64,000 nt of DNA from SBBG01 sp033717875 (GTDB lineage: Bacteria > Pseudomonadota > Gammaproteobacteria > Ga0077554 > Ga007554), in contig JADDKJ010000005.1 in the NCBI GenBank assembly GCA_033717875.1, forward strand, positions 36,715-100,714, read 5' to 3'. The notes beneath the pieces are model-generated. The model did not search any database and had not been told where the DNA came from. It saw only the letters and a list, made by a program, of their open reading frames with translations. The position numbers were made by a program, and so were the translations under genes. Below, piece after piece: positions 32,640 through 41,395 of the stretch. Within the stretch, counting starts at the first letter, position 1, and each line of letters begins with the position of its first letter.

Positions 32640-33831
32640 GGTCGATCTCCTTCAGCAGGTGCCATTTCGTGAGCAGTCGGTCGCACAGTGCCCGGTCTTT
32701 TTCGCGCTTCGTCTTGATGTTGCACTTGTTGTCGTCACGCATGATTACGGTGATCGTTCGCGCACGATCCTTGCCAACCTTCTTCAGTTTGATGGACAGC
32801 TTGGCGTAGTTCAGGTGGTGTTCGCGGAAGTCGAAGGTGGGACTGATCAACGCCCTTGCAGCGGTGTAGATGTCGTCTGCATCCTTGCTCCAGATCTTCA
32901 CCAGCAATGAACGACCGTTGGAAGCGGAATAGCCGAGTTCGACGACCTTGACCGATGCCACAGGTTCTCCGGTGATGTCGAAGTTGCGGGGCGCGCACAA
33001 GCTCTGGTAGTCGTATTGCTTAAGCGGGATCTTTTCGCCGGTAATGGGGGACTGCAACAGCGAGTCGGCCACGATGCGCGCCAGCGCTTCGCGTCCTGCT
33101 GTGTCCTTTGACAGAACTTCCAGGTGCCCATTGGCTGGTTCGTAGGTGATGTGCGAGGAGATGGCACGGATCACCTCCTGGTGGACCAGTTCGCTGTCTT
33201 GAACGTAGTCCTCAATCACCGGCGGACGGTTGTGGTGGATGCTGATCTGGTAAAGGTCTACCTCTTCGCCAGTAAGCGTGTCCGGCCGCAACCGTTTGAA
33301 GATCTGGACCGCAACGGCATCATCAGCACACCCGAGCTGCTGGGCAACACACTGATGAAACGCTGTTTTTGCGGCGGCATCGTCCAGCACGGCCAGGTTT
33401 GCAGGAGCCATAAAGCCCGAATAGCACGATGCACTTTGGCGGAAGATGTCAGCCTGTCGGGCATTCAAGGCTTCTTCGAACAGCACCGGTTGATTGGCGA
33501 AGAGCCACAGTGCACGCTGATACTGATTGGGAATCGCGGCAAAGGCTTCTCGGTCCGCGTCATCGAAGATGTCGTCCTTGAACCCGTCAATGACATCCTG
33601 GCCAGCACCGTCCGACAGCAGCACGATCCGTTCGGCCACATCCTCGATTTGCTGGCGTTCGCTGACCCCGAGCGCGGATAGCACCGCCTCCATTGGCTCA
33701 CGTTGCTCCTTTTTCAGCTTTTTGGCGTCCAGTTCCGGCATGTCCAAGCCGAACTCGTCCACCATGAATGCACGGAACACCGCTGGCGGCAGGTGTCCCA
33801 GGAGCTTGGTCAAATTCTCTGCATCGTTCAT
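32602..33831 (-). CDS. Unrecognised early protein A
   Basis: This 409-residue protein is the first gene of the leftward early region, 205 bases from the divergent repressor gene. It is acidic and helical in the N-terminal 200 residues. It becomes mixed alpha/beta with many Lys and Arg near the C-terminus (KLSIKLKKVGKDRARTITV). No nuclease, ATPase or protease motif is visible. Its overlap with protein B suggests a two-gene unit. The function is not known. Confidence 0.62.
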   Translation of the reverse strand: MNDAENLTKLLGHLPPAVFRAFMVDEFGLDMPELDAKKLKKEQREPMEAVLSALGVSERQQIEDVAERIVLLSDGAGQDVIDGFKDDIFDDADREAFAAIPNQYQRALWLFANQPVLFEEALNARQADIFRQSASCYSGFMAPANLAVLDDAAAKTAFHQCVAQQLGCADDAVAVQIFKRLRPDTLTGEEVDLYQISIHHNRPPVIEDYVQDSELVHQEVIRAISSHITYEPANGHLEVLSKDTAGREALARIVADSLLQSPITGEKIPLKQYDYQSLCAPRNFDITGEPVASVKVVELGYSASNGRSLLVKIWSKDADDIYTAARALISPTFDFREHHLNYAKLSIKLKKVGKDRARTITVIMRDDNKCNIKTKREKDRALCDRLLTKWHLLKEIDHAVEAPVDAVAA

Positions 33832-34036
33832 CTACATACCCCTCATAAAGTGTGGATCGGCTTGGTATCAGCCACTACGACCCCTTTTTCAGACTGGGGG
33901 TGTGCAGACCGATTGCGTTCGGTGTGCCGAACATTTATGATTATTTCGAAGCAATGATGGGTTTGTCAAGCAGTTACGAATTCGTTCGGTACGATGGTAT
34001 ATTGATGGCCTGGTTCAAGAGATTTAGGAGAGACAC
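33832..34036. promoter_or_regulatory. Divergent immunity control region
   Basis: This gap separates the leftward early genes from the rightward repressor. It holds a palindrome GTTCGG-TGTG-CCGAAC at 33917-33932, a half-site GTTCGGTACG near 33984, and ACGAATTCGT at 33976-33985. A TATATT box lies near 34000, with TTACGA 18 bases before it. These are likely repressor operators and a repressor promoter. Confidence 0.6.
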
Positions 34037-34357
34037 GTGCCTTCACCCCTGGGTGACAAGATCCGCACCCTGCGTAAGCAAAAAAAATTGAGCCTTGAGC
34101 AGCTGGCCGAGCTGACCGACTCCAGCAAAAGCTATATCTGGGAGCTGGAGAACAAGGACGACCCCAAACCATCCGCTGACAAGATCGGGAAGATCGCCGC
34201 TGTGCTGGAGGTTACCACAGAGTTCCTGCTGACCGAGTCCACTGCCACGCCTGACGAGGCCGTGCTTGATGAGGCCTTCTTCCGCAAGTACAAGACCATG
34301 TCGGAGCCGGACAAAAAGAAGATCCGCAAGATCCTCGATGCCTGGGAAGATGAATGA
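34037..34357 (+). CDS. Cro/CI-type repressor (XRE family HTH)
   Basis: This 106-residue protein has an N-terminal XRE helix-turn-helix (KIRTLRKQKKLSLEQLAELT, then a SSKSYIWELENKDDPKPSA recognition part). A short C-terminal helical part follows. It lacks a peptidase domain, so it is not a self-cleaving CI; the protease coded next would inactivate it. The start is a GTG at 34037 with AGGAG 7 bases upstream. It is divergent from the early operon. Confidence 0.88.
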   Translation: MPSPLGDKIRTLRKQKKLSLEQLAELTDSSKSYIWELENKDDPKPSADKIGKIAAVLEVTTEFLLTESTATPDEAVLDEAFFRKYKTMSEPDKKKIRKILDAWEDE

Positions 34358-35265
34358 CGGAGGCGAAAAGGCCCATGGCCGAGGCTAACCGTATCTCGTC
34401 CATGCTCAACACGGTGCTTGGTGCGGATCGCTTTCCGGTCAAGGTTGACGAGCTGGCGCTCGAGTATTCCCGCCAGTGTTTTTCAGACTCGCCGATCGAC
34501 AAGGTTCATGGCGAGGATCTAGAAGGTTTCGATGGTCTGCTGAAGGCCAACAAGTCACGGTCGAAGTGGCTGGTCCTCTACAACAGTGCCACCCCTTCGG
34601 AGGGCCGCAAGCGCTTCACGATCGCGCATGAGTTCGGCCACTACATTTTGCACCGCCACCAGCAGGACCTATTCGAGTGCGGCGACGGCGACATCGAAAC
34701 GGGCGACAACAACGAGCGGCATATCGAGACTGAGGCGGATTTGTTCGCCTCGACGCTGCTGATGCCGCTGGACGACTTTCGGCGACAAGTGGATGGTCAT
34801 CCGATCAATTTCGATCTGTTGGGCCACTGCGCCGACCGCTATGGCGTCTCGCTGACGGCCGCCGCCTTGCGCTGGACCGAGATCGCTCCCAAACGCGCTG
34901 TGCTGGTGGCCAGCCGTGACGATCACATGCTCTGGGCCAAGTCGAACAAGGCGGCGCTGAAGTCTGGCGCCTACTTTGCGACGCGTAAGAACACCATCGA
35001 ACTGCCTCACGACGCGCTGGCGCACAGCTACAACGCCCTTGCCATGGCTGACAGCAGGACTGGCCGCGCCCAGTCCTGGTTTTCGCGTGAGCCCGCCAGC
35101 ATGCCGATCACCGAAATGACCCGCATCGCTGGACAGTATGACTACACACTGACATTGCTGGTGCTGCCTGAAGCCGAGTGGCAGGGGGCACGCCACGAAG
35201 ACGAAGAGCCGGAGGAAGATACCTACGATCGGTTTCTCCGCAACGGCCAGTACCCGGTGCGCTAA
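34354..35265 (+). CDS. ImmA/IrrE family metallopeptidase
   Basis: This 303-residue protein has the zinc protease motif HEFGH at about residue 94 in a RFTIAHEFGHYILHRH stretch. A second metal-ligand region with ETEADLFASTLLMP follows. ImmA proteases cut the adjacent repressor to trigger induction of mobile elements. The ATG at 34354 overlaps the repressor stop (ATGA). An ATG at 34375 with GGAGG upstream is an alternative start. The repressor-protease pairing is as in ICEBs1. Confidence 0.9.
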   Translation: MTEAKRPMAEANRISSMLNTVLGADRFPVKVDELALEYSRQCFSDSPIDKVHGEDLEGFDGLLKANKSRSKWLVLYNSATPSEGRKRFTIAHEFGHYILHRHQQDLFECGDGDIETGDNNERHIETEADLFASTLLMPLDDFRRQVDGHPINFDLLGHCADRYGVSLTAAALRWTEIAPKRAVLVASRDDHMLWAKSNKAALKSGAYFATRKNTIELPHDALAHSYNALAMADSRTGRAQSWFSREPASMPITEMTRIAGQYDYTLTLLVLPEAEWQGARHEDEEPEEDTYDRFLRNGQYPVR

Positions 35266-35279
35266 GGAGCGGCCCGATC

Positions 35280-36488
35280 ATGACTGCGCACAAATGGCTA
35301 TTCACCTCCCGTTTTCGCCGCCAGGCTTTCGGTTGGCGCTCTGACACGCCCATTACGCGCATCAAGGAAGCGCTGACGGAAATCAAGCAATTCACCCGCA
35401 AGGAGCCGGTGCTGGCCGCCGAGGGTGCCATCACTTTGCTGGAAAAACTCTCGCCAGCACTGGAGCAGGTGGACAGTTCATCGGGGGCCTTGGGATCAGC
35501 CGTCAATAAGGCCATCGATACCCTCGTGCCGATCATCATCAAGGCCGACGTCGATCCGAAACTGCGACAACGCTGGCTGGAGCGGTTGTGGCAAGCGCTC
35601 CAGGACGACGACATGCCCTACATCGAACTGCTGGGCGACTACTGGGGCGAACTGTGCGTGACACCAGAGCTGGCATCACGCTGGGCTGATGAGTTCATGC
35701 CGGTCGTTGAAAGCGTGTGGAACCCGAATGCATCCGGGCACGGATTCTTCAAAGGCACCAGCGCCTGTTTGTCCGCGCTGTACGCGGCGGGTCGCTATGA
35801 CGAGTTGCTGGCCCTGATCGACAAGGCGCGGTTCAAGTGGTGGCACGATAGGCGCTGGGGCGTGAAGGCACTGACAGCAATTGGCAAGAAAGCCGAAGCG
35901 ATCTGTTATGCCGAAGATTCGCGCGGACTGAATGATCCGGGCTGGCAGATCGCTGAAGCCTGCGAGGCCATCCTGTTGTCTTCTGGTTTGGCCATGGATG
36001 CCTACCGACGCTATGCCATTGAGGCCAATCAGGGCACCACGAATCTCGCCACCTATCGTGCCATCGCCAAGAAATACCCCAGCGTGCCGTCGGAACAAAT
36101 CCTGCGTGACTTGGTGGCGAGCACGCCAGGATCAGAGGGCAAGTGGTTCGCTGCCGCGAAGGATGTGGGATTGTTCGTCGTGGCAATCGAGTTGGCCACG
36201 CGCGGTCCCACCGACCCGCGCACGTTGACGCGTGCCGCCCGAGACTATGCCGATAAGCAGCCTGAGTTCGCGCTGTCGGCTGGGTTGGCAGCACTGCATT
36301 GGATCTCGCGCGGACATGGGTATGAGATCACCGGCGGCGATGTGCTTGATGCGCATGCTGCTGTGATGCATGCCGCCGCGAAGGCGGGCATCGCCACTGA
36401 CGGCATCAATATGCAGATCAGAGAGATGTGCGCTGCACCGGGAGGTCGGTTGTTGCAGACCATTCTGGCCCGACATTTGTCGCAATGA
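35280..36488 (+). CDS. Large helical-repeat protein of unknown function in the immunity operon
   Basis: This 402-residue protein starts at an ATG with GGAG 9 bases upstream, 14 bases after the ImmA gene. It is almost entirely helical, with TPR-like or HEAT-like periodicity (ACLSALYAAGRYDELLALID). It lacks nuclease, ATPase or membrane motifs. Its co-transcription with repressor and protease suggests a role in lysogeny control or defence. I cannot assign a family. Confidence 0.65.
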   Translation: MTAHKWLFTSRFRRQAFGWRSDTPITRIKEALTEIKQFTRKEPVLAAEGAITLLEKLSPALEQVDSSSGALGSAVNKAIDTLVPIIIKADVDPKLRQRWLERLWQALQDDDMPYIELLGDYWGELCVTPELASRWADEFMPVVESVWNPNASGHGFFKGTSACLSALYAAGRYDELLALIDKARFKWWHDRRWGVKALTAIGKKAEAICYAEDSRGLNDPGWQIAEACEAILLSSGLAMDAYRRYAIEANQGTTNLATYRAIAKKYPSVPSEQILRDLVASTPGSEGKWFAAAKDVGLFVVAIELATRGPTDPRTLTRAARDYADKQPEFALSAGLAALHWISRGHGYEITGGDVLDAHAAVMHAAAKAGIATDGINMQIREMCAAPGGRLLQTILARHLSQ

Positions 36489-36612
36489 GCGTGGCCGCTT
36501 TTTGAAATAGCCCGCACGAGTTCGAGCGGCTTCGAAACTCCCTCATGGCTTTGGCGGCCATCCATCCGGACAATTTCACTGCATGTGAGTTTGACGGAGA
36601 GGACCGCTACCC

Positions 36613-36831
36613 ATGCATCAAATCAACCATTTCCCACCCGAACGGATGACGCCCGAGCAGCGTCGCCACGAGATCGCGTCACTACTGGCCAACGGCCTGG
36701 CGCGCCTGCGAATCAGCGGTGCAGAACAGTCCGCAAACATCGCCGCAGAGGGCGAGTTTGAGCTTGGCTTCTCTGGCAACCAGCGCGTTCATACAGACCC
36801 CGTCAACAAGACATCCACGGAGTCAAAATGA
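36613..36831 (+). CDS. Small protein upstream of the recombinase operon
   Basis: This 72-residue protein (PPERMTPEQRRHEIASLLAN, ending near NKTSTESK) overlaps the DUF2924 gene by 4 bases. Similar small proteins that begin with TPEQRRHEIA precede DUF2924-recombinase pairs in other islands. The function is not known. Confidence 0.65.
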   Translation: MHQINHFPPERMTPEQRRHEIASLLANGLARLRISGAEQSANIAAEGEFELGFSGNQRVHTDPVNKTSTESK

Positions 36832-37334
36832 GCACGCACATACCAACACCTTCAACGCCACCTTCGGTGGCAGCTCAAATCGCCAGATTGCCGGATCTGC
36901 CGATGGCCGAAATCAAAGCGCTCTGGCAACAGCTGGTTGGTGGCGACACGCCCACCCACAACCGCCAGTTCCTCGAACGCCGAATCGCATACCGGCTGCA
37001 GGAAGCAGAGTTCCGCAAGGTCGACGCCAACCTGCTGGATCGCAACCAGCGCCGCATCGCCTCGCTAGTGGAAACCGGCAAGGTGAAGAAGCGTGACCGC
37101 GATTACCGTCCGGCTGCTGGCACGGTGCTGGTCCGGGAATACAAAGGTGTCGAATATCGTGTGATCACCACCGCCGACGGCCAATATGAGTTCCAGAGTC
37201 GCATGTACCCGAGCCTCTCGATGATCGCCCGCGAGATCACCGGCATGCGTTGGTCGGGGCCCTTGTTCTTTGGGCTCAGGCCACCATCAAACGCCAAGGC
37301 CAAGCCATCCACCACGAAGAGATGTGGGCGATGA
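36828..37334 (+). CDS. DUF2924 protein
   Basis: This 168-residue protein has a typical DUF2924 core. Helices (AQIARLPDLPMAEIKALWQQ) and an RQFLERRIAYRLQE stretch are followed by a KRDRDYRPAAGTVLVREYKG beta region. It is almost always coded just upstream of a large serine recombinase. That suggests a helper function, possibly as a recombination accessory factor. It overlaps the recombinase by 4 bases. Confidence 0.85.
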   Translation: MSTHIPTPSTPPSVAAQIARLPDLPMAEIKALWQQLVGGDTPTHNRQFLERRIAYRLQEAEFRKVDANLLDRNQRRIASLVETGKVKKRDRDYRPAAGTVLVREYKGVEYRVITTADGQYEFQSRMYPSLSMIAREITGMRWSGPLFFGLRPPSNAKAKPSTTKRCGR

Positions 37335-38686
37335 GCGAAGTCTTGAAGCGCCGCATGCGCTGTGCAGTCTACACGCGCAAATCCAGCGAAGAAGGACTGG
37401 ATCAGGAATACAACTCCATCGATGCTCAGCGCGATGCCGGGCATGCCTACATCGCCAGTCAACGGTCCGAGGGCTGGATTCCGGTAGCTGACGATTACGA
37501 TGATCCCGCCTTCTCGGGCGGCAACATGGAGCGTCCGGCACTGCGCCGCGTGATGGCGGACATTGAATCTGGCAAGATCGATGTGGTCATCATCTACAAA
37601 ATCGACCGCCTGACGCGCAGCCTGGCGGACTTCTCCAAGATGGTCGAAGTGTTCGAGCGCTACGGCGTGTCGTTCGTGTCAGTCACCCAGCAGTTCAACA
37701 CGACGACATCCATGGGACGGCTGATGCTGAACATCCTGCTGTCCTTCGCGCAGTTTGAACGCGAAGTCACCGGCGAACGCATCCGCGACAAGATCGCGGC
37801 CAGCAAGCGCAAAGGCATGTGGATGGGTGGCGTGCCACCGCTGGGCTACGACGTCGAGAACCGCCGACTGGTACCCAACGAACGCGAGGCCAAGCTGATC
37901 CGGCACATCTTCCAGCGCTTCGTTGAACTCGGCTCCAGCACTGCCCTGGTCAAGGAACTGAAACTGGATGGCGTAACGTCGAAGGTATGGACCACGCAGG
38001 ACGGCAAAACCCGCGATGGCAGACCGATCGACAAGGGCCACATCTACAAGATCCTCGGCAACCGGACCTACCTTGGCGAGTTGAGGCACAAGGAACAGTG
38101 GTACCAAGCCGAACACCCACCCATCATCAGCCGCGAACTGTGGGACAGCGTCCACGCGATCCTGGCCACCAATGGCCGGGTGCGCGGCAATGCAACGCGG
38201 GCGACCGTGGCGTATCTGCTCAAGGGGATCGTGTTCGGAAACGATGGGCGCGCGCTGTCGCCGTGGCACACGACAAAGAAAAATGGGCGTCGCTACCGTT
38301 ACTACGTGCCCCAGCGCGACACCAAGGAGCACGCGGGTGCCTCGGGCCTGCCGCGTTTGCCTGCCGCAGAACTGGAATCGGCGGTGCTTGACCAGCTGCG
38401 TTCTATCCTGCGCGCCCCGAATCTGCTCGGCGACATGCTGCCGCAGGCGATCAAACTTGATCCGACCTTGGACGAAGCCAAGATCACCGTGGCCATGACC
38501 CGGCTCGATGCGATTTGGGATCAACTTTTCCCGGTCGAGCAGGCCCGGATCGTGAAGTTGCTGGTGGAGAAGGTCATCGTGTCACCTAACGACCTCGAGG
38601 TGCGGCTGCGCGCCAACGGTATCGAACGTCTGGTGCTGGAGCTGCGTCCCGAGCCTACCAACCAAGCAGTCGAGGCACTGGCATGA
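37331..38686 (+). CDS. Large serine recombinase (resolvase/integrase)
   Basis: This 451-residue protein has the serine recombinase catalytic domain at residues about 10-160. The nucleophile Ser lies in AVYTRKSSEEG, and conserved Arg residues are in KIDRLTRS and FEREVTGERIRDKI. A recombinase domain with a GYDVENRRLVPNEREAKLI stretch follows, then helices. The start is the ATG at 37331, overlapping DUF2924. It is probably the integrase or excision enzyme of the accessory part of the element. Confidence 0.92.
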   Translation: MSEVLKRRMRCAVYTRKSSEEGLDQEYNSIDAQRDAGHAYIASQRSEGWIPVADDYDDPAFSGGNMERPALRRVMADIESGKIDVVIIYKIDRLTRSLADFSKMVEVFERYGVSFVSVTQQFNTTTSMGRLMLNILLSFAQFEREVTGERIRDKIAASKRKGMWMGGVPPLGYDVENRRLVPNEREAKLIRHIFQRFVELGSSTALVKELKLDGVTSKVWTTQDGKTRDGRPIDKGHIYKILGNRTYLGELRHKEQWYQAEHPPIISRELWDSVHAILATNGRVRGNATRATVAYLLKGIVFGNDGRALSPWHTTKKNGRRYRYYVPQRDTKEHAGASGLPRLPAAELESAVLDQLRSILRAPNLLGDMLPQAIKLDPTLDEAKITVAMTRLDAIWDQLFPVEQARIVKLLVEKVIVSPNDLEVRLRANGIERLVLELRPEPTNQAVEALA

Positions 38687-39120
38687 GCGATATCCGCATC
38701 CAGAAAACCGGCGAGACGGACATCCTGCAGACCAGCGACGGCAGGCTGACCCTGTCTGTGCCGATCCAGATCAAACGCCGCAACGGCCGTAAGTTGGTCA
38801 CCTTGCCAAGCGGCGAGACCGCGCCGGTCAGGCCGTGGGACGTTGCACCGACCACCATCCAGCTGGCGCTGGCCAGAGGGCACCGCTGGCTAGCGATGCT
38901 GGAATCAGGGGAAGCGAAGTCGCTGAAGGAGATCGCAACGCGGGAAGGGATTGACAACAGTTATGTGAGTCGGATGGTCAACCTGACCACGCTGGCACCT
39001 GACATCGTGGCGGCCATCCTGGACGACGCCTTACCGAACCACATCACGTTGTTTGACTTGGCGGTTGATCCGCCAGTGCTGTGGGTTAAGCAGAGGGAGA
39101 GAGTCGGGCTTCCGCGTTGA
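38683..39120 (+). CDS. Small HTH protein of the recombinase operon
   Basis: This 145-residue protein has a beta-rich N-terminus and a helix-turn-helix (SLKEIATREGIDNSYVSRMV) at about residues 84-106. It overlaps the recombinase stop by 4 bases. The DUF2924-recombinase-HTH trio recurs in many islands. It may be the directionality factor or a repressor of the operon. Confidence 0.75.
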   Translation: MSDIRIQKTGETDILQTSDGRLTLSVPIQIKRRNGRKLVTLPSGETAPVRPWDVAPTTIQLALARGHRWLAMLESGEAKSLKEIATREGIDNSYVSRMVNLTTLAPDIVAAILDDALPNHITLFDLAVDPPVLWVKQRERVGLPR

Positions 39121-39123
39121 CAA

Positions 39124-40041
39124 TCAACCCGCGTCTGCAGGCGACCACGGACCACCTGCCTGCCAGCGCTCTGAAAACACCGCGTCGGCATTGGCTGCCT
39201 TGATGACGGGAAGCATGAATGCGGCCAGTGCAGCAATGACGTCATGCAGCGCCAGCGCTTCCAGGCGGTTCTTGCTCAGGAAGGCCTGCCACTGCGCCTG
39301 TTTCTGCGCATCTTGCGCAAACGCATCGGTGAGGCCGAATGGGACCTCCCCAGCCAGAGCGGTCTTACGTCGATCGAAGGTTGCCTGAATTGCTTGGCGA
39401 AGGGTGTCGCCATCGAAGTCGGTGTGCTGCGCCAATATCCACAGATCGAAATAATCCTTCATGCGACTGTTGGCGATGCCGAGGGATGACAACGCCTCGA
39501 ATTTCTCGGCCACCACGGTGTAGCGCGGATAGACCCGTAGCTTTGGCGCAGCGAACTCCGCCAGCATGACGGGGTATTCGACATCCTCCGGGCCAGGCGT
39601 CACGGCGTCGCCGAAGCCGATATCGATCTGGATCTGGCAGCGCGCGCCATCAATCACACCGAGCAACATCACGCGCACACCGGCGTAGTTCGCCTCCTTG
39701 CGGATTTCAGCGGCGTGCACGGTGTCGGGTTGAAACGTTACGCCGTCGAGCGTTTCGATCGTGCAGATCTCCTTGAAGACGGCTTCGATGTGCGGCAGCT
39801 CTGCCGAGCCGAATCCCAGAAAATCAGCATCCCTGGTTGGGCGATGTGGAATGTCGAACCACAGGTCAAACAGCAAGGCACCCTTGAGCAGAAACTGATC
39901 CGCGTGCTTCGAGATGCTGATCCGGTATAGCAGTCGCTCAATCGCATAGCGCGTGAGGACCAGGTTGAAATCCTGCTTGGTCTCGCGGGCGCGGTTGAGC
40001 AGACGGGCACGGACTGATGCCGCCACGTTTCGTTCATTCAT
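39124..40041 (-). CDS. AbiEii-like nucleotidyltransferase toxin
   Basis: This 305-residue protein belongs to the AbiEii/AbiGii family. It has KGALLFDLWFD and a PTRDADFLGFG stretch that supplies the metal-binding Asp pair of a nucleotidyltransferase. A later KDYFDLWILAQ stretch is typical of the family. These toxins act on tRNA or similar targets in phage abortive infection. The ATG at 40041 overlaps the antitoxin stop. The pair is convergent with the recombinase operon. Confidence 0.88.
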   Translation of the reverse strand: MNERNVAASVRARLLNRARETKQDFNLVLTRYAIERLLYRISISKHADQFLLKGALLFDLWFDIPHRPTRDADFLGFGSAELPHIEAVFKEICTIETLDGVTFQPDTVHAAEIRKEANYAGVRVMLLGVIDGARCQIQIDIGFGDAVTPGPEDVEYPVMLAEFAAPKLRVYPRYTVVAEKFEALSSLGIANSRMKDYFDLWILAQHTDFDGDTLRQAIQATFDRRKTALAGEVPFGLTDAFAQDAQKQAQWQAFLSKNRLEALALHDVIAALAAFMLPVIKAANADAVFSERWQAGGPWSPADAG

Positions 40042-40637
40042 GACAGGCTTTCCATGTAGGGGCGCATCACATTGGCCACGCGGCACAGCGTGGCATAGCG
40101 CCAGAGTTCGTCCATGCTCACGCGCTTGGCACGCCAGGCTTCCTGCAGTGCTTCCATTGCCACATCGAGGCCGATCTTGTTGCGGAACTTGAAACAGTCG
40201 GCCACGGTGCGAGCAATGTTAGTCACGCGCACGGTCACGCCATCGATCTGGTGCTCTTCAATCCCATCGGTCAGCGCGGCGCCCGAGAAGCGCACAATGC
40301 GCAGCGGCGGGTAATCCATCTTGGGCGCACGCGCCTTGTTGGGAATGGCGAGCCACACCTCGAACGGTGACTGCGTGGTGAGGTCGTGCACCCGCAGTGC
40401 TGACAGCAGGCAGACGATGGCTTGCGGGTGTTTGCGGGCCACCTCGGCCAGCGTGCCATGCTCGGATACGCTGCGATCGGGACGGGCATATAGACCACGA
40501 CCCACGCGGACGAGCAGGCCCTGCCGAACCAGCCGCGTGAGGGCGACACTGGGCAGGCCCAGCGCATCGAGATCGCGCGGGCGTATGAGGCCGCGTTGAG
40601 CGGCGAGATCCAGAATGGTCTGATGTGAGCTTTCCAT
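40038..40637 (-). CDS. AbiEi-like antitoxin
   Basis: This 199-residue protein has an N-terminal winged helix (QTILDLAAQRGLIRPRDLDA) and a C-terminal AbiEi domain (VTNIARTVADCFKFRNKIGLDVA, in two pieces). It should repress its promoter and counter the downstream toxin as a type IV antitoxin. The start is the ATG at 40637. A TTGACA box lies near 40670 on the minus strand, but a clear -10 is not seen. Confidence 0.85.
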   Translation of the reverse strand: MESSHQTILDLAAQRGLIRPRDLDALGLPSVALTRLVRQGLLVRVGRGLYARPDRSVSEHGTLAEVARKHPQAIVCLLSALRVHDLTTQSPFEVWLAIPNKARAPKMDYPPLRIVRFSGAALTDGIEEHQIDGVTVRVTNIARTVADCFKFRNKIGLDVAMEALQEAWRAKRVSMDELWRYATLCRVANVMRPYMESLS

Positions 40638-40951
40638 GCCACCATGATGTTGTATTACGTCGGTAGCTGTCAATAAATACCTACAAAACACAACGAAAGC
40701 GGTTTCCTTTGCTATCCGATGCCGCAATCCAACCGCTTGATTCGTCCGCTCGTAACTCTTTGATCTGTATGAGGCTGACTTGCAGCCTTTGCGGACTTCG
40801 GGCCGGTTTCAGGGAGCGAGGTCGGAGCGAGGAATGGCCAGGAGAGAGTGGAATATGGCCCGGAACGGCCACTTCAGGTGGCTGGCGAAGTCCGCAGGCG
40901 TTCGCAGGAACCCGCACGAGTACGCGGGAACCGGCGCGATCAGGCAAGAAA
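40638..40951. other. Gene-free junction between accessory element and tmRNA
   Basis: I see no gene here. It contains the AbiE promoter area and a 10-bp inverted repeat, GCGGACTTCG at 40791-40800 and CGAAGTCCGC at 40886-40895. It is the probable junction between the mobile element and the core genome. No copy of the tmRNA end is found elsewhere in the window. Confidence 0.6.
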
Positions 40952-40979
40952 AAACCCCAACCGAGAACGGTTGGGGTTT
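40952..40979 (-). terminator. tmRNA terminator hairpin
   Basis: AACCCCAACCG and CGGTTGGGGTT flank an AGAA loop and are followed on the minus strand by T residues. It lies 7 bases after the tmRNA 3' end. The hairpin is symmetrical, so it may work in both directions. Confidence 0.85.
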
Positions 40980-40985
40980 CATTAT

Positions 40986-41346
40986 TGGTGGAGGCGGCGG
41001 GAATCGAACCCGCGTCCGTAAGTCCTCTGCCTTTGGTTCTACATGCGTATCCTGTCTATTGATTTAACCGGCTGCTACCCGACGGGCAGGGAAAACAGGC
41101 GGCGAGTCCGGTAGGGTTTTAACGAATCCGCTCCGGACGAGCGTCATCGCGATCTTGTGAGAGTCGACGCCTGGGGCTGAGTGCACAAGCACATACTCAG
41201 TCAGACGGCACCCTACTGGGTTTTAAGCAGCGAGTGCGTAGTTGTCGTCGTTGGCAACTATGTGTTTGCAGATGGATTTACGAGGTGTTCTGCTCCTCGG
41301 CATGCCCCTCAGGTTTTGCAACCCACGTCGAAGCCAGGTCGCCCCC
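40986..41346 (-). ncRNA. ssrA: Transfer-messenger RNA (tmRNA)
   Basis: The 361-base RNA begins GGGGGCG and ends CGCCUCCACCA on the minus strand. These ends pair as the acceptor stem, including a G-U as in other tmRNAs. The 3' part has the T-arm GGTTCGATTCCCGCC. The tag reading frame encodes ANDDNYALAA followed by TAA, so stalled proteins receive a tag beginning with tRNA-borne Ala. It rescues stalled ribosomes with SmpB, coded 50 bases further on. It is intact although the mobile element ends next to its 3' side. Confidence 0.97.
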
Positions 41347-41395
41347 ATTGGTTATTCATATGCATATGACAGTTTATCACCTGGAGAAGTTCCGT

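Noticed and set aside
40780..41067. A plus-strand frame reading into the tmRNA (GGGGNRTR ending)
   Set aside because: This ending comes from antisense reading of the tRNA-like T-arm, a common false gene.
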